Origin: Acidobacteriota bacterium
Lineage (GTDB): Bacteria > Acidobacteriota > Blastocatellia > RBC074
Assembly (NCBI GenBank): GCA_018268995.1
Contig: JAFDVL010000119.1
Span: 24,420-67,425 of the forward strand
Direction of reading: 5' to 3'
Length of the DNA stretch: 43,006 nt
Part shown: positions 1-9,109 of the stretch, piece after piece
How the letters are laid out: the number at the start of each line of letters is the position of its first letter
How positions within the stretch are numbered: position 1 is the stretch's first letter
The notes under the pieces: generated by a model
Databases searched by the model: none
What the model saw: only the letters and a program-made list of their open reading frames with translations
What the model was told of the DNA's origin: nothing
Translations under genes and position numbers: made by a program

Positions 1-246
1 TCGCTCTTTCCCTCTGTCGCTCTTTCTTCCGCTCGCCAGCTCACACGAGGAAGTCACAAAATTATCAGCAAATCCGCAACAATTCCCGCCATACTTTAGT
101 TCCCCGATCACGCCATACGCCATTTGAAAAAAATTACCCTACTGTCTAAGAGTTCCTGCTGGACTGCCTACGCTGATATGGGTATCATTGCTGCGTAGAC
201 TCACGACCCCGCGTAATTTGTCCACACCATCCTCACGGAGTTTTAC

Positions 247-474
247 ATGATTATCAAACGATTGGCCGAAAAGGTTATTGATACGTTATTTGACTGCTCT
301 TATATCGAGCAAACGGCTTATTTTCTTGAAGACGGCACCTTCTGGCGCGAAACCATGTTTCATTGCCGTCGTTGTGGCAAGGTAGATGCGCTGTCCCAAA
401 TTATGATTGGTGATGATGAATTCTGGGAAGCCAATACGCCCTATTACCTGACCCTGGATCAGCACGAAAGATAA
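247..474 (+). CDS. Small hypothetical protein with a CxxC pair
   Basis: A 75-residue protein I do not recognise. It starts at an ATG preceded by GGAG six bases upstream. The chain is acidic and aromatic-rich, with one CRRCGK knuckle near residues 40-45 that could be half of a metal site; there is no second CxxC, so a complete zinc ribbon is not visible. No signal peptide or membrane segment. It lies 73 bases before the VOC-fold gene on the same strand, and the gap forms a hairpin, so the two may share a transcript. Function unknown; that it is a real gene is inferred from the ribosome site and the sensible composition. Confidence 0.6.
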   Translation: MIIKRLAEKVIDTLFDCSYIEQTAYFLEDGTFWRETMFHCRRCGKVDALSQIMIGDDEFWEANTPYYLTLDQHER

Positions 475-547
475 ACAGCCATTTGACGGGTTTAGGGCTT
501 CAGGACTACAGTGAAAGCCTGATCTCGTCACCAAATGGAGGCTGTTT
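473..547 (+). promoter_or_regulatory. Intergenic hairpin covering the ribosome site of the VOC gene
   Basis: AAACAGCC at 473-480 pairs with GGCTGTTT at 540-547, and ATTTG at 481-485 with CAAAT at 532-536, leaving GGA at 537-539 as a bulge. The arms begin at the stop codon of the first gene and end directly before the ATG at 548. The GGAGG Shine-Dalgarno (537-541) lies half in the bulge and half in the stem. This could tune translation of the downstream gene; that role is inference. Confidence 0.5.
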
Positions 548-880
548 ATGTCGCTTTTCGATCACGTCGCAATCAAATCCAACAACGTTTCGGCGGACGT
601 TGAAAAATACCGGCAATTAGGATTTAAAGTTGAAGCCTGTTTCGAGGACTGGGGGATGGTGCGCGATGAACGTGGCATTGGGATCGCTTTACTTGGGCCA
701 GGCTCCCACCATCCGACACATTTCGCGATTCGCGTAGAAAAGCTGGAAGATTTACAGCAGGCTGCCCAGGAGGAAAATCGTCCCTTACAGGAACACCGTG
801 ATCGGACAATCTCGTTTTATACGCACGGGGCGCAAGGCATCGCGTTGGAATACATCTGGTATCCGCCGGATTTCAACTAA
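548..880 (+). CDS. VOC (glyoxalase/bleomycin-resistance fold) family protein
   Basis: A 110-residue cytosolic protein with the layout of a single vicinal-oxygen-chelate module: an opening FDHVAIKSNNV strand, a helix with YRQLGF, and a second beta-alpha unit ending in ALEYIWYPP. Single-module VOC proteins usually act as dimers with a metal site. His6 and the late Glu of LEYIW are in places where ligands occur, but the substrate cannot be read from the sequence. GGAGG lies seven bases before the ATG, inside an RNA hairpin shared with the upstream gene. A strong terminator follows the stop codon. Family assignment is good; the specific reaction is unknown. Confidence 0.8.
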   Translation: MSLFDHVAIKSNNVSADVEKYRQLGFKVEACFEDWGMVRDERGIGIALLGPGSHHPTHFAIRVEKLEDLQQAAQEENRPLQEHRDRTISFYTHGAQGIALEYIWYPPDFN

Positions 881-890
881 AACGGGAAAG

Positions 891-945
891 AAAAAGAGAA
901 TCCGTGAGTAGGCAGATTTTGCCATGCTCACGGATTCTCTTTTTC
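891..945. terminator. Bidirectional rho-independent terminator
   Basis: A near-perfect stem, AGAGAATCCGTGAG at 895-908 against CTCACGGATTCTCT at 927-940, is flanked by A5 on the left and T5 on the right. It therefore works as a terminator on both strands. It separates the + strand VOC gene from the convergent - strand histidine kinase. Confidence 0.9.
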
Positions 946-969
946 TTTCTCCCAGACGTTGCTACCGCT

Positions 970-3900
970 TCAATTCCCTACTCTGGCCGTGCTCGCCGCA
1001 GGAATCCATTTATCCACCAACCCCCACAAAACAGTAGTCGTGATCGGTTTTGGCAGGTGATCATTCATCCCAACAACTTTGCAGCGTTGTCTGTCGCTAT
1101 CGCTGAGATCAGCCGTCATGGAAATGATCGGCAATTGATTCGCGCTGGCAATCCGACGACGAATTTCAGCAGTAGCATCAAAGCCATTCATCACCGGCAT
1201 CTGACAATCCATGAGCACTAAATCGTACGCTGTGTTGATGGTCGCGTTGACTGCTTCCTGCCCATTCTCAGCCACATCTACGGTAAAGCCGCGCTGTTCC
1301 AGCAAGCGCACCACCAGTCGTTGATTGACGATATTGTCATCCACGACCAGAATGCGGCCTGTGACACTTGGCAACTGGGCGATTCGCTCCTGCACGACGG
1401 GCCGTTTGGGCGGATCAGAAAGCAATTCGCGCAGGCGATTGCGACGTACAGGTTTCAGCAGACATTCTGTATCTGTCCGCTCAGTGATGCTGCGATTTTG
1501 TCGCCCAATCATTAAAATCGTCCGAACCGGCCCACAGACCGGATCAGCTTTGATGCGTTCGATGAGCGTCAGCCCGTCAATCACAGGCATGTGCAAATCA
1601 ATCAACACCAGATCAAAGCGATTCCCATTGGCCGCTGCATTTCGGAGCAATTGCAAGGCCTGTTGCCCGCTGCTGGCACTGGCGGATTCCAATTTCAGAT
1701 CCGCCAGCAATTGCGTCAGGGCCTGACAACTTGCGGCATTGTCATCCACTACTAAAACGCGCCGTGGCTCAGGGATCGGTTCATGATGAATTTCTTCGAC
1801 GGACTGTAGCTGCAAGCGAGCGGTAAAGTGAAACAAGCTGCCTTTGCCAATTTCGCTTTCAACACCAATATCGCCGCCCATCATTTCGACCAGTTTTTTG
1901 CTGATCGCCAGCCCTAAGCCCGTGCCGCCGAACTTGCGCGACATCGAACCATCTGCCTGTGAGAACGAACGGAATAACCGAGCACAGGCTTCCGGCGCAA
2001 TGCCAATGCCAGTATCCGCAACCGAAAACTTCAGCAGACAGGAATTTGTGCCCGCTTTTTGCGTGAGAAATTCGACCTTGAGCACGACTTCGCCTTCCGA
2101 CGTGAACTTAATCGCATTGCCCAACAGGTTGATCAGCACTTGTCGCAAGCGTCCCGCATCCCCTAGCAATTGGTTCGGGACTTTCGAGCCGATGTGACAA
2201 ACAAACTCCAGCCCTTTGGATTGCGCTTGTTCGGCCAATAAATCTACGATGTCTTCAATCAGTTGCCGTAAATCAAAAGGCACGGCTTCGAGTTGCATTT
2301 TTCCGGCCTCAACTTTTGAAAAGTCCAGAATGTCGTTGATGATGTCCAGCAGGGCCTGGGCGGAATTCTTAACAGTCTCGGCATAGTCGCGCTGTTCTTC
2401 ATCTAGTTCGGTATCCAGCAACAACCCGGTCATTCCCATCACACCATTCATTGGCGTACGAATTTCGTGGCTCATGTTAGCCAGGAATTCACTCTTGGCT
2501 CGACTCGCCTCTTCGGCTTTGGACTTCGCTTCTTCCAATTCTTCTGTCCGTTCCTGCACCTTGCGATCCAAATCAGACAGCAATGCGCGCAAGTCCCGGT
2601 TGAGGGTTTCGCGCTCGGTCAGCGATCTTTGCAACGCTTCATGCGATTCACTTAAGCGGCGTTCCATTTCGCCAAAATCGCGCACCAATTCGCGCAGTTC
2701 AGCAGGTGCCTGTTGTTCCAATGCCTGTAATTCATCCTGACTGGGAGCGCTCAACTGCCCGGAGGTATTAAAAGCGCGAATCGCTTTGACCAATTGTTCG
2801 ACCGGCTGAGTCACATCTTTCGCCAGCACACGGGCCAACAAAATAACCAACCCAAACAGCACAAACACCCAGAAAATTTTGATGAGATAAAAACGCAGTG
2901 CTTCATAGCGAACCTGAGACATCGGCTCCTGCGCAAAGATTTGCCACCCCCCCAGATTCGAGATGGCGTGGCCCGTTAACCAGAGCTTGCGATCAGACGC
3001 CGTGTAAGCAAAGAAGGATTTATCTGTTTCTTTTTTAGCATCCGTCAGAAGTGGTGCATCACCCAGCGATTGTAAAGTCCGATATTTATTATCAGGATGC
3101 GCATAAATGACGTGTCCATGCTGATCGGTAATAATAAATTCGGCATTATTTCTGCCCGTATAATTCTGGACCATTTGCTCAAACAAATTCAGGTTGAGCG
3201 AGCCGCAAACGATGCCCCACAACTTGCCTTCGCGGAAAATCGGGCTGGTGATGACAACCACTGGAGCCTTTGTCACACGTCCCAGAAACACTTCGGAAAT
3301 AAACGGCTTTTGCGTGGCAATTGTTTGTTGGAAATATTCACGATCATTGACAGTGGGGAAAGGCATTGGATCTTTTCGTTTTCCCTGGCCAATATCTTTC
3401 ATGTCTCTTGATGAAAGCACTCGACCAGAGGCTTCGATCACAGACAACAACGTAAATGACTGATAATTCAGGTTCCACTGATCAAGCCAAAGATCGGCTT
3501 TCTCCTCGGTCAAACCGTCTGTTAATTCCAGCGTCTTGCCCAGGGAGGTTATCGCCTGGATATGTTTCTTGAGATTGCCATCAATGTGCTGGCGAAGCGC
3601 TATTGAAGTTTGAGATAAACGATGCCCCGCCTGTTCTTCTTGATAACGAGCTTGCCGATTGCCATCCAGAATCGTCATTGCCAGCAGTGGCAGCAAAGTC
3701 GCAATAATCAGGACACGACCTATTTGCACCCGTAAAGGCGGGCTTGCCGAATCATCACGCTCCTCCCCCAAAAGTTTTCCCATTGGCAGGAACAGGCGGA
3801 GCACTTCGGCTATCATGACGTTCGCCACGCCATTCAATGACCATTGAAACATGACTTCCCAGCTTTCATAGGTCGCCTTTTTTAAGATCAGAAAACAGAC

Positions 3901-4236
3901 CAGCGCCAGACAAGGCACGCCTAATACGACCCAATAGGCAAAGGACGAAATAATGGCCGACATCTTGCGACGGGAACCATAGCCAAGCGCAATCGCTTCG
4001 GCACTGGTGACAGGAAGAGCAATGGGAATGTTTGCAAATCCGGTGCCCAGACCCGCCAGCGCTGCGGCGATTGCCCCAAGCCAGGGGCCGCATTCCAGCG
4101 CTAACAACACCGCCAACAGACCTCCCAACCGGAAATGAATATTGCCAATTACGGGTATGGGTAACGCATTAAGAGCCAGCCCCAAAAGCCCCGCGCCCAA
4201 AACGATCATGATCTGTCGAATTCTATTTTGCTGCAT
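970..4236 (-). CDS. Hybrid sensor histidine kinase with two receiver domains
   Basis: A 1088-residue membrane sensor kinase. Residues about 8-150 form a multi-helix membrane block and 170-192 another helix. Residues 200-440 resemble an extracytoplasmic double-Cache (dCACHE) sensor, followed by a membrane helix at about 447-468, a HAMP-like stretch and a coiled coil to about 580. The HisKA motif is SHEIRTPMNG with the phospho-acceptor His590. The ATPase domain has the N box around Asn707, the G1 box DTGIG (741-745) and G2 GGTGLGLAI (770-778). Two CheY-like receivers follow, with Asp880/Lys928 and Asp1010/Lys1063. The first receiver has a looser C-terminal half than the second. No output domain or Hpt is fused, so the partner must be encoded elsewhere. 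No convincing Shine-Dalgarno precedes the ATG. It likely senses a small extracellular ligand; the ligand is unknown. Confidence 0.95.
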   Translation of the reverse strand: MQQNRIRQIMIVLGAGLLGLALNALPIPVIGNIHFRLGGLLAVLLALECGPWLGAIAAALAGLGTGFANIPIALPVTSAEAIALGYGSRRKMSAIISSFAYWVVLGVPCLALVCFLILKKATYESWEVMFQWSLNGVANVMIAEVLRLFLPMGKLLGEERDDSASPPLRVQIGRVLIIATLLPLLAMTILDGNRQARYQEEQAGHRLSQTSIALRQHIDGNLKKHIQAITSLGKTLELTDGLTEEKADLWLDQWNLNYQSFTLLSVIEASGRVLSSRDMKDIGQGKRKDPMPFPTVNDREYFQQTIATQKPFISEVFLGRVTKAPVVVITSPIFREGKLWGIVCGSLNLNLFEQMVQNYTGRNNAEFIITDQHGHVIYAHPDNKYRTLQSLGDAPLLTDAKKETDKSFFAYTASDRKLWLTGHAISNLGGWQIFAQEPMSQVRYEALRFYLIKIFWVFVLFGLVILLARVLAKDVTQPVEQLVKAIRAFNTSGQLSAPSQDELQALEQQAPAELRELVRDFGEMERRLSESHEALQRSLTERETLNRDLRALLSDLDRKVQERTEELEEAKSKAEEASRAKSEFLANMSHEIRTPMNGVMGMTGLLLDTELDEEQRDYAETVKNSAQALLDIINDILDFSKVEAGKMQLEAVPFDLRQLIEDIVDLLAEQAQSKGLEFVCHIGSKVPNQLLGDAGRLRQVLINLLGNAIKFTSEGEVVLKVEFLTQKAGTNSCLLKFSVADTGIGIAPEACARLFRSFSQADGSMSRKFGGTGLGLAISKKLVEMMGGDIGVESEIGKGSLFHFTARLQLQSVEEIHHEPIPEPRRVLVVDDNAASCQALTQLLADLKLESASASSGQQALQLLRNAAANGNRFDLVLIDLHMPVIDGLTLIERIKADPVCGPVRTILMIGRQNRSITERTDTECLLKPVRRNRLRELLSDPPKRPVVQERIAQLPSVTGRILVVDDNIVNQRLVVRLLEQRGFTVDVAENGQEAVNATINTAYDLVLMDCQMPVMNGFDATAEIRRRIASANQLPIISMTADLSDSDRQRCKVVGMNDHLPKPITTTVLWGLVDKWIPAASTARVGN

Positions 4237-4351
4237 GCCGCTAATCTTTTCTGCTGTTATCTTGGAGGGCCGAAAGTCGTGTCCGTAAAAGACGAGTCAG
4301 GTTAGCTGGGGTCATTCGGGCGAGGGGCGCGAACCGTTTCGCGGCTAATTT

Positions 4352-4382
4352 AGCATAGATTGGTAATTTTTTTGGCTGACAA
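4352..4382 (-). promoter_or_regulatory. Possible promoter of the histidine kinase gene
   Basis: Read on the - strand, TTGTCA (4377-4382) and TATGCT (4352-4357) are separated by 19 bases and lie about 115 bases before the kinase start. The -35 box falls inside the small palindrome CTGACAA-GTT-TTGTCAG (4376-4392), which could be an operator. The spacer is long, so this is only a candidate. Confidence 0.3.
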
Positions 4383-4402
4383 GTTTTGTCAGATTTTTCC
4401 GG

Positions 4403-5158
4403 TCATTCTGAAGATTTTATTTCCTGATGAGCAGCTTCATCCACGACCCAGATTAGCTGCCCTAAGACGGGCTGAATCAGTTGGCTGGGGTAAATTTGAG
4501 GCTGGAAATCGCCTTGCAGTACGGCTTTGAGAGTTGCGGCTTTGTCTGCGCCGCCAACTAAAAACATGACTTCTTGCGCCTGATTGATCGTCGCAGCCGT
4601 CAACGTAATGCGATATGCCTGCAATTTTTCTACATAATTTTCCACTGCGACCACCTCGGTGCCCGCTTGCAAAGCGGTTGTCCCTGGAAACAAGGATGCA
4701 GTATGACCATCCGCTCCCATCCCCAGAAAAATCAAATCGAACTGAGGTAAGGCTTCGGTCTGAAAAAATTGCCGCAGCTGTTCAGAATATTCTTTTGCCC
4801 CATGTGCAGGTTCTTTTTCTCCGGGGATACGGAAAACATTATGTGATGGCAGAGGAACTTTTGAGAGTAAAGTCTCTTTCGTCATTCGATAATTGCTATC
4901 GGCATGATCAGGCGGCACGCAGCGTTCATCGCTCCAAAAGATAAAGATGCGCTCCCATTCGACCCCTTCGCAGTGTGGGCTTTCTGCCAATAACGCAAAC
5001 ATCGCTTTCGGCGTCGAACCGCCTGACAGCGCCACGGTAAAGCGACCGTGATCAGCAATATTTCGCTGCGCGGCCTTGATGAAGTGATCGGCTGCGGTTC
5101 GGGCTAATTCAGCCGCATTGGCAACGACGATGATCTGAGATGGATGTAGAATTGACAT
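4403..5158 (-). CDS. pgl: 6-phosphogluconolactonase
   Basis: Hydrolyses 6-phosphoglucono-1,5-lactone to 6-phosphogluconate in the oxidative pentose phosphate pathway (cytosol). Family signatures are clear: VALSGGSTPKAMF near the N-terminus, FWSDERCVPPDHADSNYRM in the middle, and DLIFLGMGADGHTASLFPG, which holds the active-site His. I start it at the ATG whose first base is 5158. This gives 251 residues, the usual size, and puts GAGGAG about eight bases upstream; a longer reading to 5260 adds an unrelated 34-residue tail overlapping the divergent gene. Neither zwf nor gnd is in the window, so it stands apart from other pentose phosphate genes. The neighbouring histidine kinase on the same strand is probably unrelated. 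Confidence 0.93.
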   Translation of the reverse strand: MSILHPSQIIVVANAAELARTAADHFIKAAQRNIADHGRFTVALSGGSTPKAMFALLAESPHCEGVEWERIFIFWSDERCVPPDHADSNYRMTKETLLSKVPLPSHNVFRIPGEKEPAHGAKEYSEQLRQFFQTEALPQFDLIFLGMGADGHTASLFPGTTALQAGTEVVAVENYVEKLQAYRITLTAATINQAQEVMFLVGGADKAATLKAVLQGDFQPQIYPSQLIQPVLGQLIWVVDEAAHQEIKSSE

Positions 5159-5251
5159 TGCAGTGGTTCTCCTCAAAAATTGCGACGCAAGCCGAAACAA
5201 TGCTAGATCATATGAACTGACATTTTTGTCAAGCCCCGAAGGAGAGTCCCT

Positions 5252-6784
5252 GTGTTCCATTCCCTGTTATTCGCTTTCGCTTTATTGCTGCCACTGCCAC
5301 AACAACCAACGCAGCAACAAAGACCTCCGCAACAACCGCCATCCGGCAATGCGACCGAAGCACCTCGCCCGCTACCGGATGAAGCGCCCGTGGTCACGAA
5401 ACATTCGATGCAGATAGGTGGTAAAGAGCTTCGCTACACGGTCACGACAGGGTTTATGCCGATCAAAAATGCGCAAAGCGGCGAAACGGAAGCGCGCATC
5501 TTTTTTATGGCCTACACGCTGGATGAAGCGCCGGACAAAGCTAAACGTCCATTGATGTTTTCGTTCAATGGCGGCCCCGGCTCAGCGTCTGTCTGGTTAC
5601 ACCTCGGCGCGCTCGGCCCCAAACGCGTGAAAATGCAGGACGAGGGATGGCTGCCACCGCCGCCATATCAACTCGTGAACAATGAACAAACGTGGTTGGA
5701 TCAAACAGACCTGGTGTTTATTGATCCGGTCGGAACAGGCTACAGCCGCGCCGCCACGCCACAACTGGCGCAAAAGTTTTTCGGCTTACAAGGTGATCTG
5801 GATAGCGTCGGCGAGTTTATTCGGATGTATCTGACGCGCAATGAACGCTGGGCCTCCCCCTTGTTTTTAGTCGGCGAAAGCTATGGCACGACGCGCGCGT
5901 CTGGCTTGTCGGGACTATTGGTAGACAAAGGCATCGCTTTCAATGGTGTGTTGTTGATTTCGACCGTCATGAACTTCCAGACATTGCTTTTCGCGCCGGG
6001 CAATGATTTGCCCTATCAACTGATGCTGCCTTCGTACACGGCGACGGCGTGGTATCACAAAAAGCTTTCGCCGGATTTGCAAAACAAACCGCTACGCCAG
6101 GTTTTGGATGAGTCAGAAAAATGGGCGACGAATGAATATGCTCTCGCCTTGCTGAAAGGCGACCGAATGACCGCGCAGGAACGACAAAAAGCGATAGATC
6201 AAATGGCGCGCTACACGGGGCTGAGCAAGGAGTTTATTGACAATTGCAACTTGCGCGTTGAACTGGGTCGGTTCAATAAGGAACTGCTGCGCGACCAGAA
6301 AACAACTACAGGCCGACTGGACAGCCGTTTCAAAGGCACGGATTCCAACAACGCGGGCGAAGGGCCGGGCTTTGATCCGAGTATGACCGCGATTCGCCCG
6401 CCCTACACGGCAGCTTTTTATGACTACGTGCGCCGTGAACTAGGCTTCAAGAGCGATCTTGAGTATTACATTCTCGGCGGTGGTGTTGGGCGATGGGATT
6501 GGGGCGTAAGCAATGGCTATGCCGATACAAGCGTGGCGCTGCGCAATGCCTTCAATAAAAACCCGTTCATGAAAGTCTTTGTCGCGTATGGCTACTACGA
6601 TATGGCCACACCGTACTTTGCAGCAGAGTATTCCATTGATCATCTGAATCTGAGTCCGACGCTGCGGCGCAACTTTACGACGGCGTATTACGAAGCCGGG
6701 CATATGATGTACATTGACACGAAATCGCTGGCCAAATTGAAGAATGACGTCACGGCGTTTCTGCAAAGCGCTGTACAAAAATAA
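5252..6784 (+). CDS. Secreted serine carboxypeptidase-like (S10) peptidase
   Basis: An alpha/beta-hydrolase of the S10 family, 510 residues, starting at GTG with AAGGAG about eight bases upstream. Residues 1-15 are a short hydrophobic leader followed by a Gln/Pro-rich linker (16-45), consistent with export. The oxyanion region FNGGPGSASVWLH is at about 105-117. The catalytic triad is visible: Ser210 in GESYG, Asp450 in YGYYDMATP and His484 in EAGHMMYID. Family members cut C-terminal residues from peptides at acidic pH. A peptide-scavenging role in the cell envelope fits but is inferred. It is divergent from pgl and is followed by an inverted repeat, so it is probably a single-gene transcript. 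Confidence 0.92.
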   Translation: MFHSLLFAFALLLPLPQQPTQQQRPPQQPPSGNATEAPRPLPDEAPVVTKHSMQIGGKELRYTVTTGFMPIKNAQSGETEARIFFMAYTLDEAPDKAKRPLMFSFNGGPGSASVWLHLGALGPKRVKMQDEGWLPPPPYQLVNNEQTWLDQTDLVFIDPVGTGYSRAATPQLAQKFFGLQGDLDSVGEFIRMYLTRNERWASPLFLVGESYGTTRASGLSGLLVDKGIAFNGVLLISTVMNFQTLLFAPGNDLPYQLMLPSYTATAWYHKKLSPDLQNKPLRQVLDESEKWATNEYALALLKGDRMTAQERQKAIDQMARYTGLSKEFIDNCNLRVELGRFNKELLRDQKTTTGRLDSRFKGTDSNNAGEGPGFDPSMTAIRPPYTAAFYDYVRRELGFKSDLEYYILGGGVGRWDWGVSNGYADTSVALRNAFNKNPFMKVFVAYGYYDMATPYFAAEYSIDHLNLSPTLRRNFTTAYYEAGHMMYIDTKSLAKLKNDVTAFLQSAVQK

Positions 6785-6932
6785 AACCACGGAGCACACG
6801 AAGAACACGGAGAAAAGTCAGACAAGAGGAGGAAGCATTGCCATAAGATGGACAAAAACTTCTTGTGAATCCTGCTCATAATCTTGTCAATCCTGTCTAA
6901 AAAACTCCGTGCTCTCCGTGTACTCAGTGGTT
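6785..6932. repeat. Intergenic inverted-repeat element of the 'cacggag' type
   Basis: The arms at 6785-6812 and 6905-6932 are inverted copies matching at 24 of 28 positions, with cores such as AACACGGAG and CTCCGTGCTCTCCGTG. About 92 bases lie between them, with no ORF of note. The element ends eight bases before the hydantoinase ATG, so it forms the whole visible leader of that gene. It looks like a non-autonomous, MITE- or REP-like repeat. Related words recur at 11060-11135 and perhaps inside the hydantoinase gene. Confidence 0.75.
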
Positions 6933-6940
6933 AATTCAAA

Positions 6941-9088
6941 ATGAAAGTTCGCATTGGCATTGATGTGGGCGGCACATTCACGGATGTCGTTGTGATTGAC
7001 AGCGAATCGCGTGCGCTTGTTGGGCAGTTGAAATTCCCGACTTCGCACGATGCGCGTGAAGGAGTCGCGCTCGGCATCGTGACCGCACTGGAACGCGCCA
7101 TGCAGCAATTCAATTTGCAGCCTGACGATGTCGCATTCATTGCACACAGTACGACTCAGGCAACGAATGCCTTGCTGGAAGGCGATGTGGCTCAGGTTGC
7201 CGTACTGGGCATTGGGACGGGACTTGAAGGCATTCTGGCCAAACGGGCAACGCGCGTTCCGCCGATTGAACTCGCCCCCAACAAATTCCTTACTGCCGAT
7301 CATACGTTCATCAAACACAGCCATAACCTTTCAGCCACGATTGATGCACTGAAAAACAAAGGCGCACAGGTCATCGTCGCCAGCGAAGCGTTCAGCGTAG
7401 ACCGCACCGTTCACGAAACCCAAATGGTCGAAAAAGCCAAAGCCGCAGGCTTACGAGCCACCAGCGGGCACGAAGTCAGCAGTTTGTATGGACTACGCGT
7501 CAGGACGCGAACAGCTGTCATCAATGCTGCCATTTTGCCGAAGATGATTGCGACAGCAGAGATGACGGATTCTTGCGTGAAGTCTTCCGGCATCACCGCT
7601 CCGCTGATGATCATGCGCTCCGACGGTGGCGTGATGAGTGTGGACGAGGTGCATCGTCGCCCCATTTTGACAATGCTTTCCGGCCCGGCAGCAGGCATCG
7701 CTGGAGCGTTGATGCACGAACGCGTTTCGGACGGAATCTTCATCGAAGTTGGTGGCACGAGCGCGGACATTTCCGTGATTCGGGATGGTTCGCCTGTCAC
7801 GCGCCCGGCCAAGCTGAATGGACATCGAATGTACCTGAACACACTGGACGTGCGAACGCTTGGCGTGGGCGGTGGTTCAATGATTCGAGCGTCAAAAACA
7901 GAAGGCAGGATTACAGATGTCGGCCCGCGCAGCGCCCATATCGCGGGCTTGGGATATGCGTGCTTTGCGGCGGTGGAAGACTTGCAAGAAGCTGAGATCG
8001 AACTCATCCGACCAACCGAAAGCGATGCGGACGATCACGTAATTTTGCGGGGTAAGAGTAGAAAGGGCTATGCCCTTACGACAACCTGCGCAGCGAATTT
8101 TTTAGGCTACGTAAAACCAGATCATTTTGCCTTTGGAAATGCAGAAGCAACGCGCGTAGCGTTTGAGAAATTAGCAACATTTTTTCACTCCAAAGACGCA
8201 GAGACGGCACAGAGATTCGCAGAGGCGGTTTTGGAGACCGGATGCCGTAAGATCACAAATGCGATTGAGGAATTGATTGTCGAATATCAGCTTGATCGCG
8301 AGCATGTCGTTTTGGTGGGTGGCGGCGGCGGCGCGGCTTCGCTGGTTCCATTCACGGCGAAACTCCTGAATCTTGATCATCGCATCGCACGCAATGCCGA
8401 AGTGATTTCGCCGATTGGCGTGGCAATGGCGATGGTGCGCGACACGATTGAACGCAATATTGTTGATCCAACACCCGAAGACATTTTGAAAGTTCGCCGC
8501 GAAGCTGCCGAAGCCGCCATCCACGCAGGTGCCGTCGCTGACAGCATCGAAGTGCAAGTCGAAGTAGATAAACGCCGCAATCTGGTGCGCGCCACAGCGA
8601 TGGGCACAACAGAGCTTCGCAAGCGCGACAACAATCAGCAAACACAAGGCGTCGAACATTGCCGCAAAATCGCTGCGCGTTCGATGAGAATTCAGGCTGA
8701 AGAAGTGACTTTGGCGGCAGAAGCAGGAATGTGGTTCGTCTTCATCGGCACACAAAAAGTGAAGTCATTCTTTGGCTTGTTTACCTCTCACCGCGAGATG
8801 CTGCGGGTGGTGGATCATTCGGGTGTAATTCGCTTGCAACGCAACACGGCTCAAATCCGTATATGTTTGCTACCTCAACTAAACGCTGAAATTACGGATG
8901 CAGTTGAACAACTTACAGATTTTGGCGATGCGGGACGCGCCATTCCCGATATTTTTGTTTTATACGGCGCACGAATTGCGAATTTTTCAGGCTTAGCGGA
9001 TTTGGAGCAGGTGCTGGCATTAGTTGAAGTGGAATTACGCTCGCTTGACCCAGGAACCAGATTGATCGTCATTGCATGTCCCAAGTAG
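6941..9088 (+). CDS. Hydantoinase/oxoprolinase family protein (HyuA-like)
   Basis: A 715-residue member of the ATP-dependent hydantoinase A / 5-oxoprolinase / acetone-carboxylase-beta family. The actin-like ATP fold begins with GIDVGGTFTDVVVID (6-20). HSTTQATNAL is at 69-78, SGPAAG at 247-252, EVGGTSADI at 269-277 and VLVGGGGGAASLVP at 457-470. These proteins hydrolyse cyclic amides (hydantoins, 5-oxoproline) or carboxylate small molecules, normally with a B subunit; no HyuB is encoded here. The substrate is therefore open. No Shine-Dalgarno precedes the ATG and the leader is a palindromic repeat, so translation may be weak or unusual. Residues about 415-428 are encoded by DNA resembling the same repeat family. 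Periplasmic-protein genes follow 21 bases downstream. Confidence 0.88.
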   Translation: MKVRIGIDVGGTFTDVVVIDSESRALVGQLKFPTSHDAREGVALGIVTALERAMQQFNLQPDDVAFIAHSTTQATNALLEGDVAQVAVLGIGTGLEGILAKRATRVPPIELAPNKFLTADHTFIKHSHNLSATIDALKNKGAQVIVASEAFSVDRTVHETQMVEKAKAAGLRATSGHEVSSLYGLRVRTRTAVINAAILPKMIATAEMTDSCVKSSGITAPLMIMRSDGGVMSVDEVHRRPILTMLSGPAAGIAGALMHERVSDGIFIEVGGTSADISVIRDGSPVTRPAKLNGHRMYLNTLDVRTLGVGGGSMIRASKTEGRITDVGPRSAHIAGLGYACFAAVEDLQEAEIELIRPTESDADDHVILRGKSRKGYALTTTCAANFLGYVKPDHFAFGNAEATRVAFEKLATFFHSKDAETAQRFAEAVLETGCRKITNAIEELIVEYQLDREHVVLVGGGGGAASLVPFTAKLLNLDHRIARNAEVISPIGVAMAMVRDTIERNIVDPTPEDILKVRREAAEAAIHAGAVADSIEVQVEVDKRRNLVRATAMGTTELRKRDNNQQTQGVEHCRKIAARSMRIQAEEVTLAAEAGMWFVFIGTQKVKSFFGLFTSHREMLRVVDHSGVIRLQRNTAQIRICLLPQLNAEITDAVEQLTDFGDAGRAIPDIFVLYGARIANFSGLADLEQVLALVEVELRSLDPGTRLIVIACPK

Positions 9089-9109
9089 CGTGGTGAAGGA
9101 AGCAACTGA

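Noticed and set aside
4376..4400. Terminator on the + strand (CTGACAA/TTGTCAG followed by ATTTTT)
   Set aside because: No + strand gene ends here. The stem is short and more likely an operator or chance palindrome near the histidine-kinase promoter.
5204..5232. Strong promoter for pgl built on the - strand TTGACA
   Set aside because: TTGACA is perfect, but the only good -10 (TATGAT) is 14 bases away and the 17-base position has no match, so no promoter is called.
7411..8007. 198-codon - strand ORF inside the hydantoinase gene
   Set aside because: Antisense shadow of a gene with clear motifs on the + strand; composition is serine-rich and non-specific.
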